Below the pieces are notes generated by a model. The model was not told where the DNA came from. It did no database searches and worked only from the letters and a program-made list of their open reading frames with translations. The translations under genes and the position numbers were made by a program. Below, one piece after another: positions 54,738-63,464 of a stretch of 64,000 bases of DNA. Origin of the DNA: Nitrospira sp. (GTDB lineage Bacteria > Nitrospirota > Nitrospiria > Nitrospirales > Nitrospiraceae); assembly GCA_005116955.1 (NCBI GenBank), contig SWDI01000001.1, forward strand, positions 301,722-365,721, written 5' to 3'. Numbering within the stretch: the first letter of the stretch is position 1; each line of letters begins with the position of its first letter.

Positions 54738-54993
54738 GTGAGCCTCAAGTCACAGTTATTCCAGGTCCTGTGGAGCTTCGCAGACCCCACAGGGAGTGTT
54801 ACGAAAACATTCGGGAGGCTAGGCTTTTTGCGTAGCTCTGTCAAGGGTATGCGACGCGAGGACAGGGGCATATTATGGCCATGTGCAGTAGGCCCGAATG
54901 GACGCTCTCAAAAGCTCTTGCTCAACGAGTGGCGCTTCGTTGCAAACAGAAAACCGCTTATGCTACGGTTCAGCGTTCGGACAGTTCCCGGAT

Positions 54994-55071
54994 GGTCCCA
55001 TCGTCTAGCCTGGCCTAGGACGGAGCCCTCTCAAGGCTTAAACACGGGTTCGAATCCCGTTGGGACCACCA
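54994..55071 (+). tRNA. tRNA-Glu (anticodon CTC)
   Basis: A full cloverleaf: acceptor GGTCCCA/TGGGACC, D-arm with GTCTAG and GGAC, anticodon stem GAGCC/GGCTT with the 7-base loop CTCTCAA (anticodon CTC), T-arm ACGGG-TTCGAAT-CCCGT and discriminator A followed by encoded CCA (55069-55071). The similarity to E. coli tRNA-Glu supports the identity. It is the integration site of the downstream element. Confidence 0.95.
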
Positions 55072-56262
55072 CACTTTCTCTCGTCGTTCCAAAGAGTTAG
55101 CGACTCTCACATTTTCCTCCAGTTCTTCGATCGGACTTCCATAGGACAATTCATAGGACAAAAGGGCGTTGTGAAGGAGTGAAACAGCGGCACGGAGCTG
55201 TTGATCCCAGCCATATCCGCCATGCGAATAGGCTGCAGTCATAGATTCACCCCCGAGTTGATCCTGTCCCATTCCCCGCAGTCGATGCCCAAGCAATGCC
55301 GCTCGCACTTCGAGTGGAACACCAAGATTCTGAAGCCAGGTGGCGAAGGTATGGCGGAGATCGTGGAAGTGGAGGTCGATCACCTTCGCTTCCACCACTA
55401 AACGCTTCCAGAAGACGCTAAAGGCGGCTGGAGTCCATCGTCTGAAGATTCTCCCGTCCACATGGGCGATCTCCCCGCGTAGGGCCGCGTGGGCGGCAGG
55501 AGTGAGGGGAATTTCACGGGGTGTCTGCTTCAATCGGCTCCGAGCGGGCGGGAGGATCAACCACCAGCCGTCATCTCGCTTCCGCATCCAGGTTCGATCG
55601 ATCTCTAAGATTTTGGCTTCTCGGAGTCCAGTGTTGAGAGCAACGGTTACGATTCGCCAGAGTTCTGCTGGGTCGTATTGGTTGGCCTGCATCACCTTGG
55701 CTCGGCGCTCCTCCGCCTTCAGCTTGATCGCCTTGAGCTCTTCCGTCGTGGCGACACGCTCGCGGGTAGCAACATCGGGGAGTTCGACCCGCTTCAGGCG
55801 GTTCTTATCCAGCTTATCGAAATCGACGGCCAAGTTCAGAATCCGCATAAGCACGTTCCACTCACGCCGAATTGTCCAGTGTGCCGCCTTCTCCCCAAGA
55901 CGGGCCGTAATATAGGCCAGACCATCCTCCGCCGTCAGGGAGTCCAGCGGACGTTCGCCGAAGCGGGGGAGTAAGTGAGTCTCAATGATAGATTGCGGCC
56001 TAGCCAGGTCAAACCGCTTCTTCACCCGGATCGTTTGCCAGTACAGGGGGAGGAAGTCTTTGAAGAAGGGGGAGACTTGGCGTGGAGTAATTTGCTGCTC
56101 GTTCCGCTGTATTTTGGCCATCATGGCGATGGCGGCTTCCTCCGCCTGCTCTTTGGTCAGGTCGTAGCCCAGCAGCGGACGATATCGAACCCCTTTCCAA
56201 CGGAAATACAGATCAAAGGCTAGGCCCTTCTTTGAAGGTCTCGTATTGATCGTATAAGCCAT
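55015..56262 (-). CDS. int: Phage-type tyrosine integrase ending inside tRNA-Glu
   Basis: 415 residues, ATG 56262. Catalytic residues: Arg in NTGLREAKILEI, HDLRHTFATWLQ (His/Arg), LGHR and Tyr in MTAAYSHGGY. An N-terminal SAM-like core-binding domain precedes them. Its last 19 codons, plus stop, run antisense through the 3' part of the tRNA (WWSQRDSNPCLSLERAPS), so the C-terminus is fixed by the att site. It catalyses integration into and excision from tRNA-Glu. Xis-like gene 10 bases upstream. Confidence 0.95.
   Translation of the reverse strand: MAYTINTRPSKKGLAFDLYFRWKGVRYRPLLGYDLTKEQAEEAAIAMMAKIQRNEQQITPRQVSPFFKDFLPLYWQTIRVKKRFDLARPQSIIETHLLPRFGERPLDSLTAEDGLAYITARLGEKAAHWTIRREWNVLMRILNLAVDFDKLDKNRLKRVELPDVATRERVATTEELKAIKLKAEERRAKVMQANQYDPAELWRIVTVALNTGLREAKILEIDRTWMRKRDDGWWLILPPARSRLKQTPREIPLTPAAHAALRGEIAHVDGRIFRRWTPAAFSVFWKRLVVEAKVIDLHFHDLRHTFATWLQNLGVPLEVRAALLGHRLRGMGQDQLGGESMTAAYSHGGYGWDQQLRAAVSLLHNALLSYELSYGSPIEELEENVRVANSLERREKVWWSQRDSNPCLSLERAPS
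55030..55071. other. Predicted attachment site (tRNA-side end of the element)
   Basis: The 3' half of tRNA-Glu from the anticodon stem to CCA lies at the integrase end, the normal crossover place of tRNA-targeting integrases. The matching copy at the other end of the element is outside the window, so the exact core is unknown. Confidence 0.6.
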
Positions 56263-56271
56263 GCTGCACTC

Positions 56272-56583
56272 TTAGCGATAGCGGGGATTGCGATGGTAGA
56301 CACCCGGCCCATGAATGTCCAGAGTGTCGATTACGGGAATCGAGGAGACATGAATGGGATTGTCGCTTGCATCTGGGTATTGGTGGTGAGGAGCACCAGC
56401 CAGGACAGTTATGGATGCAGGCTCAATGCGACCGGTCTTGACCCACACTTCTAGTTCATCCTGATCGAACAACAGCGCACGCGATCCGGGGCGACGGTAA
56501 CGAGGAATATCCTTCCGTTGGTACAGAGAAGATTTTGACATTCGAAGAAACTGCGCGGCTTCTTGAAGATTCATCGGTCTCAT
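56272..56583 (-). CDS. Excisionase-like helix-turn-helix protein (AlpA/HTH_17 type)
   Basis: 103 residues, ATG 56583. The N-terminus NLQEAAQFLRMSKSSLYQRK then DIPRYRRPGSRALLFDQDEL is a typical AlpA/Xis winged-helix. A 50-residue tail is unassigned. Ten bases ahead of integrase, so it is probably a recombination directionality factor. Confidence 0.83.
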   Translation of the reverse strand: MRPMNLQEAAQFLRMSKSSLYQRKDIPRYRRPGSRALLFDQDELEVWVKTGRIEPASITVLAGAPHHQYPDASDNPIHVSSIPVIDTLDIHGPGVYHRNPRYR

Positions 56584-56706
56584 GCGCAACGCTCGATCTC
56601 AATCCTTGTCGAAGTGGGTACAGATCCACTCTCGCACCTCTAGAACCTTTGGCGATTCTTCGCCTTCACTGATCACCCGCTCATGCGCCTCATCGAGCTT
56701 GGGCAC

Positions 56707-58677
56707 CTACCTCCATCCCTTCACGAAGCCCCCGCCGTGGCGTCGAGGCTGATTGTATTGTTTGACGAAATCTGCTTGTTTTGGCTTGTCTGGTGCTGGT
56801 TCTTGCGGGGAGACGACAGCTGGCGCAGGCGCAGCCGGTGCTGCTTCATCACCGAGCTCAATCTGCCTCGGCTGCTTCATTTTCTCCGCCAATTTCTCGA
56901 AATTCGGATTGAGGAGCGACATGGCCGCCAAGTTATAGACTTTCAAATCCAACGCTTCGTTACGGGCGCGAATTTTCACGTAGTGGTATCCTTTTTCCAC
57001 GCCTTTGTCGTAGATCTTCCGCTTTTCCTCGGCGGCCAGCTGGCGAAAGTGCTCCCGATCGTAATCATCCGAGACGGGAAAATGGATGGACACGGCGCCA
57101 TCTTCCTTCGGCATGAGTCTGCCGAAGATCGTATCCTTCGCGGCGGTGGTGCCCACATGGTACAGGTGGACCGACGCCCCTTTCGGCTTGGTGGGCCTGG
57201 GTGGAACGAGTGGCGCGCCGGACTGGTTGCTGCCTTTGATCGCGTAGCACCGGCCGCGATACTTCCGCACGTACCAGTAGGCTTGCTTCGTGTGGTGTCC
57301 GCCGGTGTCGACGACGACACACTCCACGCGCAAGGCGATCCCGCAGGCATGCATCCATTTGCGCTGCAGCCAATCGGTCAGATCCTTCCACACCATTGGC
57401 TGCGCCGGACTGCCAGGAAAGACATGCTTGGCGATGCTCCAGTTTTCTTCATCGAGCCCCCAGCCATCGATTTCCGCCTCGATCCGGTTGTCTTGCAGGT
57501 CGACGGCGGCCGTGAGCACGAGCACGCCCATCGGGCAGGGCGCCTCGTACAGCTCACGCCGTTTATAGAGCTCGTCTTCATCGGCCTTCTCACCCTTTTC
57601 CTCCCAAGTCTGCGCCAGAATGGTATTGATAAAATATTTAAGCTTTCTGACATCTCCTCGCTTCGCCTCCTCGTTCGCCACAAGCCACTTTTCAGCAAGC
57701 ACACGCCAGGAGAGCGTCCAGCCGTAGGGCTGGTAAAGCGCGTTGATATGAAAGCTCCGCACCGGATTCTCTGGGTCCTCGTGCATCCACTTTCCGCGCG
57801 CGAGCATGTCCCCTTTGTGATACTCCGGGATGAGCACTTGGCAGGACTCGCACTGATAGGCCGCCCGGTCAGGAACATGGATACCGTCGAATGTGAATAC
57901 TATCTGTCCCCACTGGAGATGCTGGAAATGGTTGCAGAATGGACATGGCACATGGTAGCGCCCACGGCTCCCAGCTTTGTAATCTGGCTCGATTCTGCTC
58001 GTTTGGGCCTCCAACGGTGTGGAGAGCTTGAATATCTTTCGATTTGGAAAGCTGACGGTGCGGTTTTCTGCGAGATCTGCAGGATGGCCTTCGCCGTTAA
58101 CATCCTTGGGGCACCCATCGACCTCATCAATCATGACATAGCGAGCACTCGTACTACGCATACCAACGGCACTGTTACAGCCGATGAAGTTGACGAATCC
58201 ACCTTTAAATTCCTTTGTAAACGTATTATTCCCACTGTCTCGCGAGCGTGGATCTTTGACGCGATCCTTTAAGCACGCGGTCAACTCGATCATATGACTA
58301 ACTTTTTCCTTCGACAGTTTTTTCGCAAGATCTTTAGTCGGCTCAAACACGAGCATGGCCCCAGGAGCACGGTGAATGATGTAACCAATCCAGTTTACCC
58401 CGACCTGCGTTCCTCCTATTTGTACACATTTCATCAAGACCACAAACTGGCAGTCGTGTGAAGGCGACAAACACTCCATGATTTCTCTCAGGAAGGGCGT
58501 TCGTTCAGTTCGCCAACGTCCTGGCTCGGCCACGAGCGATGGGAGTTCGACGTGCGCATCAGACCATGCATCGACGGTCTCGTCAGGATCTGGCAGAAAC
58601 CCTTCGTTCGCGGCGCGTGTATAGCACGCAGTATCGATGCATCGCGTCATGATGTCGTCATTGATGGAGGCGCTCAT
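56707..58677 (-). CDS. Phage terminase large subunit, GpA family
   Basis: 656 residues; ATG 58677 with AAGGAGG four bases upstream. GpA signatures: P-loop-like KCVQIGGTQVGVNWIGY, Walker B ARYVMIDEVDGC, zinc-ribbon PCPFCNHFQHLQW and CQSC, then nuclease-domain TAAVDLQDNRIEAEIDG. It packages DNA into phage heads using ATP. The start overlaps the terS stop (ATGA), so terS and terL are coupled. Confidence 0.93.
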   Translation of the reverse strand: MSASINDDIMTRCIDTACYTRAANEGFLPDPDETVDAWSDAHVELPSLVAEPGRWRTERTPFLREIMECLSPSHDCQFVVLMKCVQIGGTQVGVNWIGYIIHRAPGAMLVFEPTKDLAKKLSKEKVSHMIELTACLKDRVKDPRSRDSGNNTFTKEFKGGFVNFIGCNSAVGMRSTSARYVMIDEVDGCPKDVNGEGHPADLAENRTVSFPNRKIFKLSTPLEAQTSRIEPDYKAGSRGRYHVPCPFCNHFQHLQWGQIVFTFDGIHVPDRAAYQCESCQVLIPEYHKGDMLARGKWMHEDPENPVRSFHINALYQPYGWTLSWRVLAEKWLVANEEAKRGDVRKLKYFINTILAQTWEEKGEKADEDELYKRRELYEAPCPMGVLVLTAAVDLQDNRIEAEIDGWGLDEENWSIAKHVFPGSPAQPMVWKDLTDWLQRKWMHACGIALRVECVVVDTGGHHTKQAYWYVRKYRGRCYAIKGSNQSGAPLVPPRPTKPKGASVHLYHVGTTAAKDTIFGRLMPKEDGAVSIHFPVSDDYDREHFRQLAAEEKRKIYDKGVEKGYHYVKIRARNEALDLKVYNLAAMSLLNPNFEKLAEKMKQPRQIELGDEAAPAAPAPAVVSPQEPAPDKPKQADFVKQYNQPRRHGGGFVKGWR

Positions 58678-59237
58678 GCGACCTCCTTCCACGGATCGAC
58701 TCCGACGGCGATGGATTCCATAGCCTGCCGGATCTCTAGCAACAGCTTCTTTTTGACTTTTATAGGATCAGTCTCGGTGGCTAATTCATTATGGATGCGA
58801 TTGACGAGATTGAGCATCTTGTCTCGCGCAACCCTCCACTTCCTGAATGCCTCCTCCTCAACTTTATCCTTTCGCACCAACTGCCCGACAAGTTCCAAAT
58901 ATTCGAGCTCGGCGAGTTTCGCCTTATAGTGGCGCTCGCGAGCCTGTGCTTCTGAGAACGATCCGAAATTGGGGTCATTCCTGTCGGCACCATTCGGCGA
59001 CACTTTGTCAGGAGCGGTCTCTTCTCCGGCTTGCCCGTAGATCGGGTGCGAAAGTGGCATCCGGTCCGCATGACGCGCCGCTTTACGCCGGAGGTCCGCG
59101 TCCGTGAAGTCAAACGGCTCCATGTAATCAATCCCAACTCGACGGAGCGCCTCAGAAGCCGAGGCAAGCGAAATCCCGGCATGCTTCGCGTATTGTGTGA
59201 GATAGCCGGGTCTGGCCCGCTTTTTTCCCATGGTCAC
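58674..59237 (-). CDS. Terminase small subunit (Nu1-like)
   Basis: 187 residues; a GTG at 59237 has TTGAGG five bases upstream, and ATG 59231 is an alternative. The helical N-terminus TQYAKHAGISLASASEALRR is a winged helix-turn-helix. C-terminal helices (QARERHYKAKLAELEYLELV) should bind TerL. DNA recognition for packaging at cos or pac. Confidence 0.85.
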   Translation of the reverse strand: MTMGKKRARPGYLTQYAKHAGISLASASEALRRVGIDYMEPFDFTDADLRRKAARHADRMPLSHPIYGQAGEETAPDKVSPNGADRNDPNFGSFSEAQARERHYKAKLAELEYLELVGQLVRKDKVEEEAFRKWRVARDKMLNLVNRIHNELATETDPIKVKKKLLLEIRQAMESIAVGVDPWKEVA

Positions 59238-59550
59238 ATCAACCTCAAGTCATCGGCCTCTTTGTCAGGATGCCAATATTTTCCAGCATCATTAGAAATA
59301 GATTAGCTTCCAGAATGGGCGTTAGAGCGTTCCGCGATGAAAACATGACCAATAGGAACCCATTGTTGAATGAAGATTAGAAATACCTGTCATTCTACAA
59401 TTGGCCCAGGAGCTCGTTGTTGATGAATCCTGATGGATACTATTCCCCGCCCCTCGATCGTTTCCCTACAGCCTGATTAGCTTCATTAACTAAGGCTATT
59501 TTCAGAACCTGAGACTAGCGATTTTGTGCGTAGTCGCTTACCCGCATTAC
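59238..59550. other. AT-richer intergenic region
   Basis: 313 bases between terS and the HNH-like gene, noticeably richer in A/T than the neighbours. Direct words (gattagcttc) appear at both ends. Promoter for terS is probable; no gene seen. Confidence 0.45.
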
Positions 59551-60114
59551 TCAGGTGTGAAAAAGGGACCCGAACTTTTCCTTTTGAAGAAAGGGAAATA
59601 CTTTTCCGCCGATGATCTTCTCTGCATTCTTGACCGACATACCCACCGTCTCAGCCGCCGCCTTGTTGGTGAGTCCATCACGCTTCAGTCGTAGTAGCGT
59701 TTCCGCTCTCGTCCGTCTGAGGATGGACAGTGGACTCAACGGACGTATCTTGCGCGGACCAATCCCCGGATAGGTCTCTCGGGGCTCGGGCTTACAGTCT
59801 GTGGCTGGAGTTGCCTTGAGATGACTGGGCCGCAGACAGCGCGGATTGAAACAGGTGCATCCCACCAGCTCACACGACCGATCGGTGAGATCGGGATGCA
59901 GCCCTCCGCATAGAGGGCCAATGAGAAGCATCCACTGGAGACGCCTCAGCGAGACTGAGGTCGTGTGACGATGAGCGGAACGATGAGGTAGCCCAGCACT
60001 GGACACAGCCCCTTTCCATTCCCAGCACGCTCCATGCGACAGGTTCATCGTGATGAACGGGAGCAGACTTGAGAGAGAAGGAGCGGACGAGATGTCATGA
60101 TTATGCGGTGACAT
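59551..60114 (-). CDS. HNH-like protein with C-terminal helix-turn-helix
   Basis: 187 residues, ATG 60114 after AGAGGAGCC. It begins with an HNH-like core: CWEWKG (residues 30-35), CTC-FNPRC and PSHLKA (86-101), the CxNPxHL half of HNH. The usual catalytic H upstream of C86 is replaced, so nuclease activity is uncertain. The C-terminal RLKRDGLTNKAAAETVGMSV resembles a helix-turn-helix. HNH proteins next to terminase assist packaging in HK97-type phages. Confidence 0.72.
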   Translation of the reverse strand: MSPHNHDISSAPSLSSLLPFITMNLSHGACWEWKGAVSSAGLPHRSAHRHTTSVSLRRLQWMLLIGPLCGGLHPDLTDRSCELVGCTCFNPRCLRPSHLKATPATDCKPEPRETYPGIGPRKIRPLSPLSILRRTRAETLLRLKRDGLTNKAAAETVGMSVKNAEKIIGGKVFPFLQKEKFGSLFHT

Positions 60115-60122
60115 GGCTCCTC

Positions 60123-60308
60123 TTACCCTTGCGTGAGGAATGGTCGCGCACTATCTTGATCGTATTCCAGATAACGAAGATCGATGCCTTCAAACACGCT
60201 CAGCTTGTGGTGATGGCATCGCCAGCGGAATCGATCGCCAACCAAGACCGGTGCCTTTCCTCGACACTCCATGCAAATGAGCTTTAGAAGCCCTCTATAT
60301 TCTGACAA
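60123..60308 (-). CDS. Small zinc-ribbon-like protein
   Basis: 61 residues from TTG 60308, with GGAG eight bases upstream. CMEC and CHHH in RWRCHHHKLSVF could bind zinc. Lies 8 bases ahead of the HNH-like gene, so is probably in the same transcript. Family unknown. Confidence 0.55.
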   Translation of the reverse strand: MSEYRGLLKLICMECRGKAPVLVGDRFRWRCHHHKLSVFEGIDLRYLEYDQDSARPFLTQG

Positions 60309-60400
60309 TGGTATTTCTCCATCCTTGAAACATCACCGGCGGTGGGCGGGAGACCGGCATGACAGGCCGGCGGGGGCACCCATTCCGCCACTTGCCCCCC

Positions 60401-61108
60401 TTAGGCCATACTCACGACCAGCTCAGCTCGTCCCGCCAACACGGATTCGAATGACTCGCGATAGGGAAGTTCACTCGGCACTTGATACAAACCGCCTTGT
60501 TCAGTGGGCGAGATCACGCGCATGCCTGCGTCACTGGCAATGTGAAAACCTCGTCCAACATGCAGTGTAAAGACTGCTTTCTCACGGAAGAAGTACTCCA
60601 ACAGCGCACAGCCACGCTCGACATCGCTGCAAGCTAGCGCCAGCAGTTGACCCAAGAGACTTCGTCGCCATTGATAGGTCTGCTCCGACTCGTCATTCCA
60701 CCGGCTGAATAAACGCCGTTTGCCATAGCGTGCTTCGAGCAGGTCTATCGCCTGCTTCCGGAGCGTGCTTACGGCCATGGCAGTCGCTTCAGCGGCTCGC
60801 TTTCGTCGCTCGCGAGTCTCCTCTAAAACACGGGAGAGAACTTCGCACTGTATCCGCTGGGCCTCCAATTCTTGCTGTCGTGCGCTGATCATTGTCACCG
60901 AGGCGTGAGGATCATCCAGCAACGCGTCGATGGCCTGCACACCTTCCGCGCGTATCTTTTGATGCAGAGCAACATGTCGAGATCTCGACTGCCCCAAATC
61001 GGTTGTGATCCGTCGCTCCAGACTCACGAAATCTTTTTCGATCTTGACCATTGAGCGGAACTCCTCTATGGCCTCACCTAACTCATCACGGCTATTTGTC
61101 GTCTCCAT
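60401..61108 (-). CDS. Coiled-coil protein, C-terminal domain shared with the next gene
   Basis: 235 residues; ATG 61108 has GGGAGA seven bases upstream. Residues 10-130 are predicted coiled coil (RQQELEAQRIQCEVLSRVLE). The C-terminus reads QTYQWRRSLLGQLLALACSD, LLEYFFREKAVFTLHVGRGF. The same QWR-LL-FFR-F-V-GF skeleton occurs in the gene upstream. Unknown function; the coupling and similarity suggest partners. Confidence 0.65.
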   Translation of the reverse strand: METTNSRDELGEAIEEFRSMVKIEKDFVSLERRITTDLGQSRSRHVALHQKIRAEGVQAIDALLDDPHASVTMISARQQELEAQRIQCEVLSRVLEETRERRKRAAEATAMAVSTLRKQAIDLLEARYGKRRLFSRWNDESEQTYQWRRSLLGQLLALACSDVERGCALLEYFFREKAVFTLHVGRGFHIASDAGMRVISPTEQGGLYQVPSELPYRESFESVLAGRAELVVSMA

Positions 61109-61134
61109 ACGGCTCTCCCTGGTTAATGGTCTGA

Positions 61135-61911
61135 TCACGCTCCCGTCACAAACAGCACTCGTCGGCGAGCGATCTCCTCGAATGCCTCTTGCTCATTCAG
61201 TCGACCTGGGACTGTGATCAGTTCACCCACGCCGAGACCTTCCTTGCCTTTGCTAGTGACAGGAACGAAACCGCTCACCACTTTCACGTGAAACGGCTCT
61301 TGCCGAAAGAACACGACGAGCGCGTGCAGCAAGTGGCTCTCTGTCAAATCGGCTGACAAACCTCTGAACAACAAAAAATTAAACACACGCGCGCGCCACT
61401 GTTTCGTATATCGTTCCGGCGAATTCGGATCCGGATCCATCCAACTCACATGACCGCGTCGTCCGTAAAGGCCGACATCGTCCTCAATAAATCGTTGGTC
61501 AAAGAGCCGGGAGAGATTGTCTCGCAGCTGCTTCTGCTGCTCTTGAAGCTCATCCCGGAGTTGGGTGAGCGTTTCCTGGGCCAGGCAAAACGCCTCGCGC
61601 TGTTCATCCAGCGCGTGAAGGAGCTTGGTCGTCCTCTCCTTCGCGGCAGCGAGTTGGTCTTTGAGTGCAGGCAGCTCACCCGCCTTGGCGGCACCAAGCA
61701 AGACTTGCTTATGGAATGCCTTCAGTCTGTTTTCGAGTTGGTCGACCTGTTGGTTCGCCTTCTGTGCATCGGCTTCGCTGACGCTCAGGTCACGGTGTCC
61801 CGAGCTCACGACTTCACGAAGTCTGGCTACCTCCTGCCGTTTGGTTATGTGTGTCTCCAGCGTACTGAGCGTCGCCTGCTCATCCACCCTAGGTTCTGCA
61901 ATGGCTGTCAT
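61135..61911 (-). CDS. Coiled-coil protein, paralogous C-terminus
   Basis: 258 residues. ATG 61911 is chosen because GAGGAGG lies eight bases upstream; longer in-frame starts exist. A long coiled coil (about 30-150, with LENRLKAFHKQVLLGAAKA) leads to RYTKQWRARVFNFLLFRGLS and LHALVVFFRQEPFHVKVVSG. Ends 26 bases before the smaller gene. No family recognised; possible scaffold, portal-related or replication role are only guesses. Confidence 0.65.
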   Translation of the reverse strand: MTAIAEPRVDEQATLSTLETHITKRQEVARLREVVSSGHRDLSVSEADAQKANQQVDQLENRLKAFHKQVLLGAAKAGELPALKDQLAAAKERTTKLLHALDEQREAFCLAQETLTQLRDELQEQQKQLRDNLSRLFDQRFIEDDVGLYGRRGHVSWMDPDPNSPERYTKQWRARVFNFLLFRGLSADLTESHLLHALVVFFRQEPFHVKVVSGFVPVTSKGKEGLGVGELITVPGRLNEQEAFEEIARRRVLFVTGA

Positions 61912-62228
61912 ACTGTTTTCCTCCTCTGGTTGTGAAACATGAACTAAGCTCTCCCTTTCCTGCTCATCCATCGTTAACAACACGCCCCCTAAAGGGGGGC
62001 GTTGTTAATTAACGATCCATCGTCAACGGTCTCCGTCAACAAGAGTTCTGTTGAAAAACCAGGAGTTATGCCACTTGTTCACGGTGTTGACGGTTGTTAA
62101 CGCAAAACCACTGTTAACGGTGAGTGTTAACGATGCCAGGGCGTGGGGGGTGTTCACGATCATCGTCAACACATGGCCCAAGGTAGAACAAAGACTTAGC
62201 TCGCCTGTTAACAGTGTTGACGGTAGTG
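61912..62228. other. Intergenic region between rep-like and coiled-coil genes (possible origin)
   Basis: 317 bases without a gene. It holds the TGTTRACG array and hairpin listed separately and is likely a replication origin or a regulatory hub. Confidence 0.55.
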
Positions 62229-62235
62229 TTAACGG
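61973..62235. repeat. Cluster of about 14 TGTTRACG-type motifs (iteron-like)
   Basis: Copies on the plus strand include TGTTGACGG at 62085 and 62215, TGTTAACG at 62095, 62112, 62125 and 62227, TGTTAACA at 62206 and the variant TGTTCACG at 62075 and 62151. Opposite-strand copies (CGTCAAC) start at 62021, 62034 and 62164. Spacing is irregular (9-55 bases). Such dense arrays next to a replication ATPase usually mark an origin, but operator function is possible. Confidence 0.8.
61974..62008. repeat. Long hairpin at the left end of the motif cluster
   Basis: TTAACAAC and GTTGTTAA pair, then after a 2-base bulge GCCCCC pairs with GGGGGC around a 5-base loop. Together 14 bp. Lies in the leader of the 258-residue protein. 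It may be part of an origin or an mRNA leader structure. Confidence 0.75.
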
Positions 62236-63464
62236 TTCAGTACACACCATTTGGTCTCCCGTCCTTCCCCCATGCTGTTCCATTTAAGTTTGTTATGCCG
62301 AGACAGCGTCGTTTTGACCGTGCCCAGCGAGAGCTCAAGCTCTTCGGCAATGTCCTTGGCCGCATAGAGATTGCCGTCCTTCTCTAGAAAATCCCGAATA
62401 CGGCTGGCGACCGGAAGCCCCTTCGCGAGCTCAACGGTCCGGCTGAGATCACAGGATTCATACGACATGGCTGTATTGCTTGAGTTCTGGCGCACGCGCA
62501 ATCCGATGGGCGCATGCAGCCTGCTCAGGTTCGACTTGCGATTGAAGAGCCCCAGCACGGACTCATCGGCGCCGACTTCTTGTTCCTTCTTCAGCTCCCA
62601 GGTAGACCGTGCAAAATTTTTATAAAACACACTTCCAAAAATTCCAGCCTCTTGCTGCTGCTCGTTCGTCTTCGGAATATGGGCGAGCACTAGGGCACCA
62701 CGGTTCAGCATCCGCAGAGCTCGGAAGGCTTTCGTCGCCGCCTCGGCACTCGCATCACCACAGGTCGCAGCAGCCAAGCTATCGAGGATAATGAACTCGA
62801 TGTGCTCGAGCTGAACAAGTCGCATCAGGGTCGGTAAGATGTTCCAGATGGGCTCGTGGTGCGCTTGATAGATGAGCTCCGCCGCCTTCAAGGTTGGATG
62901 GCATTCGGCAATAGCTCTGCGTCGTCGCGCATGCACGTCGAGAGTGTCTTCGTAATCAAGAAAGAGCACTCGACCACGCACGGCACCCAGACCAGCCACT
63001 GATGCACCAGTCGCAACCAGCATGCCGATAAAGAGGGCGAGCGAACTCTTCCCAAGGCCGCCATCGCCATACAGGATGGAGACCTTCCGCGGATGCACGA
63101 GCGGATTGACCTGATAGCTGAGATCTTCGACGGGTGTGTCGGCATTGAGTCTGTGAGGTGGCTCACCTTCTCGATATCGGCGCAGCACGAGGACCGCGGT
63201 AGCTTCAATCAAGAGGGTCCACTCAGAGAGTTTGGAATTCCGATCGACCTCCTGCACCTTCTTGGCGAGGCGGCTCTTGTCTCCATTGAGGTTCACCCGG
63301 TGGCCTTCACAGAGCACCTCACCGCCATTCATCACTGTAAATTCTGCATAGATCCCGGAAGACTGGCGGGTGATATATTCAACGAGAAACCGCACCCGCT
63401 GTTCTGGCCATAGCAGCGAGTAGCCGTTGCCAAGGTCCGCAATGTCAGGCGCGGGGTGGGACAT
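62229..63464 (-). CDS. RepA/DnaB-type P-loop ATPase, probable replication helicase
   Basis: 411 residues; ATG 63464 with GGAGG six bases upstream. RecA-like core: Walker A YGDGGLGKSSLA (Lys139), VLFLDYEDTLDVHARRR, Walker B IEFIILDSLAAAT, and HIPKTNE. A C-terminal winged helix (AKDIAEELELSLGTVKTTLS) can bind DNA. It resembles plasmid RepA and phage-satellite replication ATPases. Its 3' end overlaps the TGTTRACG cluster, which supports a role at that origin. Confidence 0.83.
   Translation of the reverse strand: MSHPAPDIADLGNGYSLLWPEQRVRFLVEYITRQSSGIYAEFTVMNGGEVLCEGHRVNLNGDKSRLAKKVQEVDRNSKLSEWTLLIEATAVLVLRRYREGEPPHRLNADTPVEDLSYQVNPLVHPRKVSILYGDGGLGKSSLALFIGMLVATGASVAGLGAVRGRVLFLDYEDTLDVHARRRRAIAECHPTLKAAELIYQAHHEPIWNILPTLMRLVQLEHIEFIILDSLAAATCGDASAEAATKAFRALRMLNRGALVLAHIPKTNEQQQEAGIFGSVFYKNFARSTWELKKEQEVGADESVLGLFNRKSNLSRLHAPIGLRVRQNSSNTAMSYESCDLSRTVELAKGLPVASRIRDFLEKDGNLYAAKDIAEELELSLGTVKTTLSRHNKLKWNSMGEGRETKWCVLNR

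Noticed and set aside
55015..55071. Second tRNA or fragment of it inside the window
   Set aside because: Only the intact tRNA-Glu is present; no second 3' copy found, so attR must lie outside.
56683..58272. 529-residue plus-strand frame across the terminase
   Set aside because: Antisense to a clear GpA terminase; no start site or family signature.
62051..62287. Small plus-strand gene in the motif array
   Set aside because: Frame made of the repeated motif, no ribosome site and overlapping the array.
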